A stretch of DNA of 64,000 bases from Areca catechu (lineage: Eukaryota > Streptophyta > Magnoliopsida > Arecales > Arecaceae), in NCBI GenBank assembly GCA_021397845.1, contig CM038052.1:46770949-46834948 (forward strand), given 5' to 3'. The position numbers and the translations under genes were made by a program. The notes beneath the pieces were generated by a model. That model saw only the letters and a list, made by a program, of their open reading frames with translations, did not search any database and was not told the DNA's origin. How positions within the stretch are numbered: position 1 is the stretch's first letter; each line of letters starts with the position of its first letter. Below, in pieces: positions 23,221-34,500 of this stretch.

Positions 23221-23329
23221 CAAAGCCTCGGGAAGGCATTGGCACAGTTCACGAAGTCACCACTAGAATCGGCGTGCGCCGCGTCCCATACAGGATGCTA
23301 GTACAGCTCGTAGCGGTGCGCGGAACCTT

Positions 23330-23960
23330 GTTTACATCAGTTAAGCAGGGCCCCCGATCGAGGAATTAAATCCTTGTGGTCATGAGCCTGGAACACTGTA
23401 AGTCCCCCATCAATGCCCCGAAAGGAAGGCTCTCGAACTCGACTCGAGGTCTCACAAGATTTCCTTTTCGTGACACACGATGGACGAGGCGTGCTGGCCA
23501 CTTAACTCCCGAACTTATAGGAGAAGGGAGGGGATCCAGAGATCTTCGGGAGCCTCCGGGGAGGGGGTGGGGACTGAAGGCGGTCTGGTGGTATAAAAGA
23601 GATGGTAAAAGTGAACGAAAAGGTAAGTCGACACGAGGGAAGAGTACCGAGAGAATAATCCTGGGACCTCCAAGAAGTCATTAGGCGCGAGCTCGGTGAA
23701 CCCAGCGTAGGAAGCCGGGCTTCAACCCCTCCCTTCCTCATACTTCTTTCATCTAAATCTCCTCTAAGCACGGGAATCCTTCGGGAACCCGCCTTAGTGG
23801 ACCTATTCCATCTTGCCGCTCTCTAACTTGATCGTCGGAGTGCCCCCGTCGGAATCCCCGGCCCGGATTTCTGATATTGTTTTGCAGGATCGGAGGCTTG
23901 GAGATCTCGAGGTAGGAGAGTCCGAGAAACCGGCGCCAGCTCACAAGCTACAGGCCATCG
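23330..23960 (+). repeat. LTR-like 3' end of Tat element A
   Basis: This region is GC-rich, has a TATA box at 23592, and ends in a phrase with CTTGATCGTCGGAGTGCC and CCGGCGCCAGCTCA that resembles Tat-lineage LTR ends. Beyond about 23965 composition switches abruptly to AT-rich DNA. With no 5' LTR to compare, both borders are estimates. Confidence 0.45.
23592..23599 (+). promoter_or_regulatory. TATA box of the Tat LTR
   Basis: TATAAAAG in a GC-rich LTR-like context. Confidence 0.5.
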
Positions 23961-23969
23961 TGGTAAGAT

Positions 23970-25715
23970 CGGTAACACAATGTTATGCTGTTTTTATTTT
24001 TGATGTAATTGTAATTATAATTATTGTTTTATGTTTACATAATATATTTATTTTTGATACTTGTTTTTTAATTATATATTTTAAAAATTAATTAAAATTA
24101 AATTTGTTAATGCCGCAGGAAGAATAGAATTTATATTAAATTATATGGATACGTAGTAATATATTTTGGTTTATATTTTGATTATGTGATTGAAAAAATT
24201 GAAAAATATTAATAAGCTTTGATTAATTATTTGGTTATTATATATATAATATTTATTATATCAAAAATAAAGAAAATAATATATATTGCTAATGTTAAAA
24301 TAAATAATAATTAAATAATAAATATGTAGATGAAATTATAAAGATAAAAAAAATAAATAAAGAAATATAATATATATTAAATTTTTGAATTATTATGTTT
24401 TCAAATAATGATTCAATTTATTTTAATCTTTTGAAATGTTTTATAAATAATTAATTAAAAAATAGTATATAATGATATAAAAATAAAATATAAATTTATA
24501 TATAATCAATATTTTTTTATATTCAAATAATATTTTTGGTTTTGTATAAATAAATTTTGATGTTATTATTATAAATAAATAAAATATATAATTATTTATA
24601 GGATGTAAATAATTAATTAATTATAAATGAGTTTGTCGTGATGCATCAGTAGTCCATGTATTTTTAGCTATGTTAATTCATTTATAAAGAAAATTAATTA
24701 AAAAATAATAATAGTATAATAAAGAAATTTTATAAATATAATACATTAGAAATATAATAAAATTTAGTTGATATAAATAATTTATGGTATGATTACTAAA
24801 TAGTTATAACATATTAAAATTTTTAGGTTGTAAATAATTTTATTATTAAATATGAATATGTTATGGTATAAAATAATATATTAAATTGTAAATAAGGTTA
24901 ATAATATATATGCTATGTTAAACTAATTTGTAAATTCATGTATTATTGATAAATATTAATTGGATGATAAAAGATATGGTATAAATAGAAAATATTGGTA
25001 AATTTAAATATATTTTAGTTTAAATAATAATTAATTAAATTTTATAAATATTTAGAAGATATAAGTAATTAAAAAATAAAAAGTTGTATGTTATGGTACA
25101 TAAATAAATTATAAAATTATGAATGAAATTATTAACTTATATGCTATATTAATTAGATTATAAATAAATTTTATAGAGAAATGTAATCATGGTATTAAAA
25201 AAAATATTTGATCAAAAATATTAAAAATATGTAGGTTGTATGTTTAAATTCTTATTTTCTTAATTTGTAGATGTTTTGTATTCATATTTATAATGTTTAA
25301 TATGTATATATTATTATTATTGATAAATTATGTTTTGGGAATAAGTTACTAGGTTAATAATCTGATTTTATGTATATAATTTGATAAAATTTATATTGCA
25401 TTGAACCGTAGACCCATCAATTGATTAATATGCATATTTTATTGATATGTCAGGATATAAGTTGGTTGCCGCTTCGAGAGTGCTATCAAACATTAATGGT
25501 TGATATCTTTACTTTGTATTATGATTGATGGACTGTTGTTCGAATGTATGGTTTGTGATGTATTGTTGTTCCTATCTTTGCATATATTATTGTTTTCATA
25601 TGATTTTGTATTATTTTTTGTCATTTAATATATTTTAGTTAACTTTTTAAAAAATAAGTGGTTATTTAAGTAGAGTTTGTGCTTAATTAATTTTAAGTTA
25701 CTATATATCACAGTT
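23970..25715. other. very AT-rich non-coding DNA upstream of the PMD gene
   Basis: About 1.7 kb dominated by TAAAT and ATTAAT words, without open frames or clear repeats. It may be the upstream region of the PMD gene, whose introns have the same composition (for example 44520-44600 and 45150-45340). Confidence 0.5.
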
Positions 25716-26344
25716 ATGGATCCCGGTCCTTCAGATCGTAGCGTACTTTACAATCAAGATTCATAAAGAACATGTTTAGTATGGGACGGGCTAGATACTG
25801 CTATGTTGCACTATCGACGTCGAGAGATGGTTATGCATAGATCGATACTGCTCGGTAGGTATATTTTACCTTTATTGATGTAGTCTGGATTTTATGGTCT
25901 TGCTTGTATGGGATTTATTGAATTGGACTGCATTTGATTATCGCTCTTATCAAGTGCTGACGTCCAAAGACATATACATTTCATTTCTCACATGGAGAGT
26001 GTACCATCATCCTTCAGCATATTGCTATTTAGCTAGGTTTGCTAGTTGATGGTCTACTGGTGATAGGTACTATACAGGTAAACTGAAATGGCTTTGTCAG
26101 GATTTATTAGGGATTACCCTACCACACGGTAGACTCCATGGATAAAGCTAGAATTGGGCCGGGCCACAACCCTACCTGAGCCCGGCCCGAAAAAAACTAT
26201 GGGCTTCAGGCCGGGCTTAGGCCTAAATTTTTTTCAATACATTAAGCTTGAGCTTGACCCGAGCCTAAGCCCAAGCCCAGCTCGAGCCCGATGGGCCGGC
26301 CCGAATCGAAGTAGCTCAAATAAAGCCTGAACAATTTAAATAAA

Positions 26345-27037
26345 AAAATTGGAGAAATGGGGCCATCGGGAAGGAGATCATAGCCTGAAGGGACGGGGGC
26401 ACGAGATCGTACCGGGGTCGGGGGCATTAAAAAAAATGGAGAAACGGGGGCGCTGGGGAGGAAGGAGATCGAAGCCCGAAGGACGGGGGTGTGAGATCAT
26501 ACCGGGGATGCGAGATCGTATCGGGGGTCGGGGGCATCAGGTGCAGGTGCCGGGGCTAGAGAAGGGACATCAAAGTCGGTGAGCTATGGGGGTTGCACAG
26601 GGGTGGACGGGGTGTCAGGTGCGTGTGCCAGGGCTGAGGGAGGGACATCAGAGTCGAGGAGGCAGCAGGGTCACATGGAGGCAGCGGGGTCACACGGAGG
26701 CCGCGGAGCTAGGGTTGTAGGTGCCGTCGAGGTGGGGGAGGTTGGTCCGGGAGCCGCTGAGGTCGGGAAGGCTGGTGTAGAGTTGGTGGGTGGCACAGGG
26801 GGCACCATTGGGGTTGGATGGGTGAGGGTGGCCTCGGTGGCTGAAACGAGAGAGGCCTTAGAAGCGCGGATCAGTGATGGTTGGACCGTTGGAAGCCTGG
26901 AAGAAGCTATGGAAACATCTAGAAAGAACTTGAATGAGAGAAGCTGTGGAAACATCTAGAAGAAGCCTGGAAGGTGCAATTTGGGCTCAAATCTATTTTG
27001 GATGGGCCGGACCAGGCTGGGTTTGGGCTAGACCGGG
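26345..27037. other. G-rich interior of the hAT element
   Basis: Phrases such as GACGGGGGCACGAGATC followed by TACCGGGG recur near 26390, 26480 and 26515. The 126-codon plus frame (26579-26959) is Gly/Val/Ala-rich through composition and has an equally open minus frame opposite it. I see no captured host gene that I can name. Confidence 0.4.
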
Positions 27038-28490
27038 TGGTGGGGACACCGGAGGTACCAGAATAAGACAGAGGCTTTTCAACCCTCTGTAAATTGACTA
27101 ATAATTTATGAGTCCATCTGTAATAAGGTCTTAGCTCATCTAAGTCCATTTTAGTTTTTATTTGAGTATTTTGAGTTATTATTTCAGTTCTGTACTAGTC
27201 AGCTCATGTTAAGCTAGTTTAGTCCAATGCTAGTCAGCTCATGTTGAGCTAATTTTATTTTTTTGAGTCCTATCCAAGCATACTGAAGACTCAAGACCAC
27301 ATTATACAAGTAAAGACCAAGTCCAACCAGATTGAAGACATGGAAGTTTAGCCCAAGTCCAACCCAGCTTGAAAATTTGAAGACCCTAGGAGGAAAATCA
27401 GAAACCCTGATTCCTTGTAGATGCCCTCCAGATGCCCAGATTTCCTTCCAAATGCCAAAGTATATTCATAGATAAGGGCATCCATGATTCCAGAGGTCCA
27501 TCTGCATCCTAGCCCAAAGAAATCAAGCCCAAGCGCCAAGCCCAAGCCCCTAAGAAGCAAGATACCAGGGAATATTCCTGCTACCTGGCTACCATGCCAC
27601 CCCAGCTTCCAGAGGCCCAAACCGATGCACCTGGGCCCCTTTGGGCGGGGCCCTTGCTGCTCTTAGAAGCCCAGCACGCCCCCCTAGGTGTCCTTGGAGT
27701 GTTGGCCAAGTCAAGAGAAATTTTAGGGATTTTTTCTACCTAATGTTTCCTTATTTTCTAGCTAGGGTTTGAGAGGGAAAAGGATTCTTATATAAAGACT
27801 AATGTGCCCTTACTTGGAGCCCAAGGTTAAGGGTCAACTTAAGGGACCCTAGCCTCTTGTATGAAGGGGAAGTTTTGATGAATGAAAACCTTGAGTTCTT
27901 CTATTGAGTTGTGTGATACCCTGCTGTGTGCATAAAGGGGTTTGCGAGAGTTTTTCTTCCCAGTGCTGCAATCATCTTCCTGCTGCCAACAAATATCTCA
28001 AATCCCTGGATGCCCACTCCAAAAGAAGCCTTCCCTTGCTATTTTTCTTTTATTTTCTTGTTCCTTTGTGAGTTTTCTAACCCCTGACAGGTCGTTTATA
28101 GGTTCCCGAGTTCCTACGAATCCAACGACTCCAGCCAAGCCTCAATCGGATCACCGAGCAGAAAGCCGGGTATCCGTGAGTCTTTGGCTCGATTTTCTAG
28201 GCTGCATCCATCGAGAAACGAGAGACCCTTTGCTGCGATCTTCACAGACATTGTCAGGTACACCCCCTCTACCTCCAGTAGTTTTATTGTAGGACAAAAT
28301 GCCCTAACCGAGGCTTCTCAGCCCCGGCGATCCTTCTTTTCTACTTTTCTAGGTCCTAATATGCATGCTGATATTCTAAAATTCATATAAGATTCCCTAC
28401 AACTTATTTTAATCTGAAATTCAAGAATTAATCACTCAACCCCACATATAAAACATACAAAAAAAATGCATGCATATTAGTCCCCCATCA
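27038..28490 (+). repeat. 5' LTR of the outer chromovirus
   Basis: It starts TGGTGGGGACACC and ends CCCCATCA, 1,453 bp, and matches 40875-42328 with scattered base changes. A TATA box, TATATAAA, lies at 27789-27796; the 3' LTR has TATGTAAA at the same place. Confidence 0.85.
27789..27796 (+). promoter_or_regulatory. TATA box of the outer chromovirus 5' LTR
   Basis: TATATAAA followed by GACTAATG in the middle of the LTR. Confidence 0.5.
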
Positions 28491-28492
28491 TT

Positions 28493-28504
28493 TGGTATCA
28501 GAGC
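28493..28504 (+). other. primer binding site of the outer chromovirus, initiator Met-tRNA
   Basis: TGGTATCAGAGC two bases after the LTR end. Confidence 0.9.
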
Positions 28505-29413
28505 TTAGATTAGGGCTTGTTTTCTGCAATTTTTAGCCCATATATGCTCTGTTATTTTAATTATTTCTCTCTCATAAAAACTCTAAAAATTTTGAAATTT
28601 ACTTTTGTGCATTCATAATAATTCACAGTAATTTTAAGGATTTTTTCAGATTTTATTATGGCCTGTGAATTTTCTGCAAGCCGAAATAGAGCCTGCAAAT
28701 TTTCGGATCTGTTTTTTCAGAAAGACAAGTTTGGAAGTTTTAGGGTTTTGTTTAGCATTTTTGCATATCTTTTAATTTTAGTATATTTCCAGCATATTAG
28801 GCCATGATTTTTAAGTTTTCTTCTATTTAAAAAAAAAATACCAAAAAAAAAAAAACATATTCTCCAAAAATACCAAAAATATCTAAACCCTAATTTGCAT
28901 CCTCATCTGCCTGCCATCATTACATAATTTACTTTTAAGGGCACTCTTGCTATATCAGATGGGGGGAGGATTTGATCACCTCTCCTTAGCCCAAAACCAC
29001 ATCCCTTGCATTCGGTCCCAAGCTTTAACCTAAAACTAATTAGATATAATTTGCCCTAGTGGGCTAGGGACACCAACTGGTCGGGTCCGGGCTAGTGTTA
29101 GATCACTGTGTCAAGTTAACCTATGTGTGCCTTGTGCTCAGTGTCTAGAACGGTAGTTTAGGGATTCAATCCCGAAGGGCTTGTGTGCTGGTCCGCCTAC
29201 CTGGCCAATCTCTGATTGGTGTCTAGGATTGGCAATCAGGGACCTAACACTCTCCTTACACCTGCCTGGATGAGTACAGGGTTACTATAGGCTAGTTTGC
29301 CACCCTGATTGAGCATTTAGTTTGGACTCTAGGTCTAGTCAGCTATAGTCGGTCTGATCGAGTCTTGCATGAGCACTAGATCAGGAGTTTCATATCACCC
29401 ACCTCCTTCATAA
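28505..29413 (+). other. leader of the outer chromovirus
   Basis: Non-coding. The part from about 29040 on is homologous to the leader of the inner element (36660 down to 36300): both contain GGGCTAGGGACACCAA, CAGTGTCTAGAACGGT and CGAAGGGCTTGTGTGCTGG. The first half is AT-rich and not shared in an obvious way. Confidence 0.65.
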
Positions 29414-29622
29414 ATGTCTGAACCCATGGAAAATTTACAAGCCCAAATAAAAGCCCTAGCTGATCAAATGGCCCAGATGGCGACCCAGTTAATTCAGTCT
29501 GGTATTCAAACCAATGATAGAATTGACCATCTTGCCAATAGGTTTGATCGGTTAGAAGTCCTGGTAGGGACCCCAAAAAAACCCATGGGTGATAGTCTGA
29601 GCCAGATCCTAATTCCCCTCAA

Positions 29623-29874
29623 CCTAGGAGGACCCCAAACCCTAATCCATACCTTGAGGTCGAACCTAGGAGAGCCCCTCATCCTGACCCATACTATAAC
29701 CCTCAGCCTAGGAGGACCCCAGACCCTGACCCATACCAAGAGGTCGAACCTAGGAGAGCCCCTCAACCTGACCCATACTACAATCCTCAACCTAGGAGGA
29801 CCCCAAACCCTGATCCATATCTTGAGGTTGAACCTAGAAGAGCCCATCGTCATGACCCAATCCCTAAGGTTAGT
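29623..29874 (+). repeat. 42-bp coding repeat, first block
   Basis: CCTAGRAGR landmarks lie at 29623, 29665, 29707, 29749, 29791 and 29833, exactly 42 bp apart. Units alternate between PRRTP... and PRRAP... forms. Confidence 0.85.
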
Positions 29875-29934
29875 CCTAGAAGACCCAATCAGGATTTTAT
29901 AGACCAGGAAGATAGATCCTATTTACCCTCTCCC

Positions 29935-31535
29935 TGATGCAGAACAAATAAAGGGATGCGATGCGGAAGTAAATTAAGATTAACTAATTTTTTTTGTTGT
30001 TTTTATATGTTTGTAGAAGTTGGCTTCAAATCAAAGAAAAGTTAACCTAACATTGAAAGATACTAATATGATAATTGAAAGCACAATTTTAAGGAAACAA
30101 AATTATCAGAGTAGTTCAGAAGCAACGGATCGCTGGGGGTTGAAAAACTCCCAGATCTAGGGTTTCGCTCTGAACTTTCAACAGAATAGAAATAAAGAGA
30201 AGAGATGGTTTACCTAACTAGACAATGATCTTCACAGATTTTGGTGGAAGAACTCTCCCGAGCAGATTGTTGGATCCTCGGATTCAGATATCTTCGCAAT
30301 GGATCCTCCAATACTGGTCCTTTGGCGGGTTGGCTTCTCCTGAACTCAAGATCTGGAAGAGAAGAAAAACAATTGATGGAATCAGAGAGTCAAGGAAAAA
30401 ATTTACCAGGTTGATGAACTTGAAGATTGAAATTGCTGAAAACTGGATTCTCCTGGAAGCTGATGTGATTTTCCTTGGAACTTGCTCTGGATCTGAAGTA
30501 GCCGGACTGGATCTGGATGAAGGTGGACGGCCTGGACTTGTAGAGAGAGAGAGGCCGTGGGAGATGGAAGGAGCTAGGGTTTGATGGATTGAAAATAATG
30601 AAGGGCGGCTAGGGTTTTGGATTTTTAAGTGGCTAACCTAGGGTTTTGGATAAAGATGGAGATCTCTCACCTCCTCAAGGCTCCAATGGAACCCGGATTA
30701 CCCCCTCACGGAGCTCAACACTTAGAATAGTGCGGAAGAAGAGAAACCTAGGTTACTCAACACAAGAGAATAGCAAAAATAATTTTTTCTTCATTCATAT
30801 CATTGTTTTCAACTTACAAGAGGGATGTAATTTATAATGCTTTACAAGGGAGAAGGGTTTCATATTTTCCCATGTGGGACTAAAGGAGGGGATCTCCAAA
30901 TTAGGGCAAATCCCTTACATATGGTTGGCCAAAATACCAAAAATTAGGATTTGGGTTATAAATGGCAGGTAGATGGCGCCACCTTGCTTGGAATTTTTCA
31001 AGAAAATTTTCTTCCTTTCCTGGATGAACTCTTTTGGACTCCTCCTTTTCTTCCTCCCTAAGTCAAGGCTCTTCCCATCTTTGTTTTAGGTGTTTTTGGC
31101 AGGTAATGGGCGCCCCTTGATATTCTCTTCCAAGAAAAACTTCTTCCCTTGTTTGCTTGGAATCACTTGGGAAAGTCTTGGCCGCCCCCTTGATTTGTGC
31201 TCTTCTCTTTATCTGGTGCATGAAAGAAGGGAGTTGCCATCTGTGGAGTGGGGACCAAAGACTGCTGGATGTGGATATGGCGCCCCCTGGACTGGGAGTG
31301 TGGTGTCCACTTGCCTGGTCTTGGGAGAAAATGTAACATCCCCGGTTGAAACCCTAGTCCACTACTGAGTCAACATGACTCAACAAAATAAAATGCAGGT
31401 AATGTAGACTCAAGCTAAATTGAGTTGATCTAGTCAACTCTTATTACAAACCAAAAACCCTAATTCTTCGGGCAAGGTTAATCAGAGATCCAGATGGAGC
31501 TCTGAAGTCTTCTTCTGAGTCTGGTGCCCGCACCA
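29935..31535 (-). repeat. 3' LTR of the inner chromovirus
   Basis: 1,601 bp; minus-strand start TGGTGCGGGCACC at 31535 and end TTCTGCATCA at 29935. It has one copy of the 12-bp word CTGGGAGTGTGG (near 31290) where the 5' LTR has two. Its first 58 bases encode the last 18 residues and stop of gag-pol. Confidence 0.9.
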
Positions 31536-34500
31536 ATTCTCCCAGGGTGGGAGGAACTCGATCCTGTCGAGTAAGGCTCAAGTTGGCTCTGGTATCTCTC
31601 CAAGTGGTCTGGGTCCAATTCTTGTAATTCTTCTCGGGAGATCCAAGAGTCATCAGAATCTGGCCTTCCTTGCCAGCGGACCAGGTACCTTTGGTATCCT
31701 CGATTACGAGTAGAGATAACCTGATCATCCAGGATCTTTTCAATCTGCTCTTTCCTCACAGGCCAGTTTGTTGGTGGACACACAGGGTCGGGATCACTCT
31801 CAATGATAGGGTTAGGCTCAAAAGGCTCACTAGGAATCACAGCTGGCTCCCTGTACTCTACTAAGTCTGTAATGTTGAAAGTAGAGCTAATGCCTAGTTC
31901 TGGAGGCAACTCGAGCACATAGGCATTGGATCCTACTCTCTTTACCACTCTAAATGGTCCAGCTCCCCTAGCATGTAACTTTCTAACGGTTCCAGGAGGA
32001 AACCGTTCAGGCCTTAACCTAATCATCACATAGTCTCCCTCAACAAAAGATTTGACTCGCCTTTGAGTATCAGCCAACTTCTTATAAGTTTCATTACTTA
32101 AATTTATTTTGGCATGAATTTCTTTATGCAAGTCTTTTACATGCTGTGCAAAATTCTCAGCAGACTCGGAGACTCGAGTGTGGACAGGTAAAGGGACTAG
32201 GTCAAGAGGTGTGTGAGGTTTGTACCCATGTACAATTTCAAATGGACTCTTACCCGTAGACCTATTGACCGAGTCATTGTATGCAAATTCTGCCCTTGGT
32301 AGGTATAAATCCCAATTTCTGGTGTTTTCACCAACAAGACATCTCAGCAGATTTCCTAGGCTACGGTTCACTACTTCAGTTTGGCCATCAGTTTGGGGAT
32401 GATAGGCAGTTGAAAACTTAAGTTTTGTCCCTAACTTATGCCAAAGGGTCTTCCAAAAGTAACTGGTGAACCGGACATCCCTATCTGAAACGATTGTCTT
32501 AGGTAGGCCATGGAGTCTAACTATCTCATTGAAGAAAAGTGTGGCTACCTTAGACGCATCAAAGGTTTGGGAACAAGGCAAGAAGTGGGCCATTTTAGAG
32601 AATCGATCGACTACGACACAGATAGAATCATGTCTCCTCTGGGTCTTAGGTAAACCTAACACAAAATCCATACTCACATCTTGCCAAGGACGATCTGGGA
32701 CAGGGAGTGGGGTATAAAGGCCAGTGTTTTGTTTTCGCTGTTTGGCAACAGCGCAGGTTCGACATCTAGCTACAATATTAGCTACATCCCTTTTCAAGCT
32801 AGGCCAGAAAAAGTGGTCTTCAATAGCTAGAATGGTCTTGTCTTTTCCAAAATGGCCGGCTAAACCTCCAGCATGGATTTCCCAAATCAAAAATTCCCTA
32901 AGAGAAGTTCTAGGGATGCAAAGCCTATTTTTGAAGAACAAAAAACCATCTACAAGGGTATAATCCTGGTGATTACTAGATGGTCCTTGAACTAGATCCT
33001 GATACACAGTTGTGAAATCCGGACAAGACTCATATTCCTCTTTGATTTGCTCAAATCCTATGACCTCAGTTCTAACAGAAGTTAATAACAGAGATCGGCG
33101 ACTAAGGGCATCAGCTACCTTATTCTCAACTCCAGCCTTATGTTTCAGGACAAAAGTATAGGACTGGATATATTCTACCCACTTAGCATGCCTAGGGTTA
33201 AGCTTCTTTTGGGAGTTCAGAAATCTAAGAGCCTCATGGTCCGAAAATAGTACAAATTCCTGCGGTAGCAAATAATGTCTCCAGTAACGCAAAGCTTGCA
33301 CCACCGCATAAAATTCCTTATCATAGGTAGAATACCTAAGCTTAGCATCATTAAGTTTTTCACTAAAGAATGCTATGGGATGATTCTCTTGGCTTAGGAC
33401 TCCACCTATTCCTACACCTGAAGCATCACAGGCAACCTCAAATACTTTAGAAAAATCGGGTAATCTTAGAATGGGTGCCTGGGTCATTTTATCCTTAAGA
33501 TCTAGGAAGGCTTTATGGGCTGACTTAGTCCAATGAAATTCTCCCTTCCTAATACAATCAGTGATAGGAGCAGCTAAAGTACTAAACCCCTTGATGAATT
33601 GCCTATAGAAGGTAGCCAAGCCGTGGAAACTTCTAACTTCATGCACATTGGTTGGCTCTGGCCAGTCTACTGTGGACCTAATCTTCTCAGGATCGGCCGC
33701 CACGCCGTCAGGGGTTACTACAAAACCAAGAAAGATAACTCTACTAGTCATGAATTCACACTTCTTAAGATTACCGTAGAGTCTATCATTCCTCAAAACT
33801 TGGCAGACTGCTCTAAGGTGGCCTAGGTGATCTGCTGGGGTCTTACTATAGATCAGGATGTCATCAAAATAGACCACCACAAATTTTCCTATGAAAGCTC
33901 TAAGTACCTGGGTCATAATTCTCATGAAAGTACTAGGGGCATTGGACAACCCAAAAGGCATAACAACCCATTCATAAAGACCATCCTTAGTTTTGAAAGC
34001 AGTTTTCCATTCATCCTCGGGTTTAATCCTAACCTGATGATAGCCGCTTTTGAGATCAATCTTAGAAAAAACCATTGCACCAGCCATCATATCAAGCATG
34101 TCATCTAGTCTAGGGATGGGAAACCTATATTTGATTGTAATTTTATTGATGGCAAGACTGTCAACACACATCCTCCACGTGCCATCTTTCTTTGGGGTCA
34201 ATAAGGCTGGGACTGCACAAGGGCTAAGACTTTCTCTAATAAACCCCTTCCTCAATAATTCTCCAACCTGCTTTTGCAGTTCTTTATGCTCAGATGGATT
34301 CATCCTGTAATGGGGCAAGTTGGGCAAAGTCGCTCCTGGGATTAGATCTATGGCATGCTGGATATCCCTAAGAGGTGGAAGGTGGTCTGGCAAATCCTCG
34401 GGAAAGACATCCTCAAATTCTTTTAACACAGGTTTAACTTCTTGAGGAGGCTCTGAGGGTTCCGAAGTTCTAAGTTCCTTAGCATCCAACATCCAGATGG

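Larger units (their letters stand above)
6479..23960 (+). mobile_element. Tat-lineage Ty3/gypsy element A, 5'-truncated, holding a nested copia
   Basis: In order: pol remnant, 50-bp repeat, antisense gene, nested copia (10820-20462), 3' non-coding DNA, higher-order tandem array and an LTR-like end with a TATA box. Dual RNase H, an antisense gene and a repeat-rich 3' region are properties of the Tat branch (the branch that includes Ogre, Retand and Grande). The 5' LTR, gag, protease and reverse transcriptase are absent, so neither a target duplication nor an exact right border can be given. Confidence 0.65.

Noticed and set aside
26579..26959. 126-codon Gly/Val-rich frame in the hAT interior
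   Set aside because: Composition alone explains it; the opposite strand is open as well and no family is recognisable.
30225..31368. 119-, 63- and 92-codon frames, repeated at 37474-38629
   Set aside because: The same LTR sequence in two copies; no protein signal.
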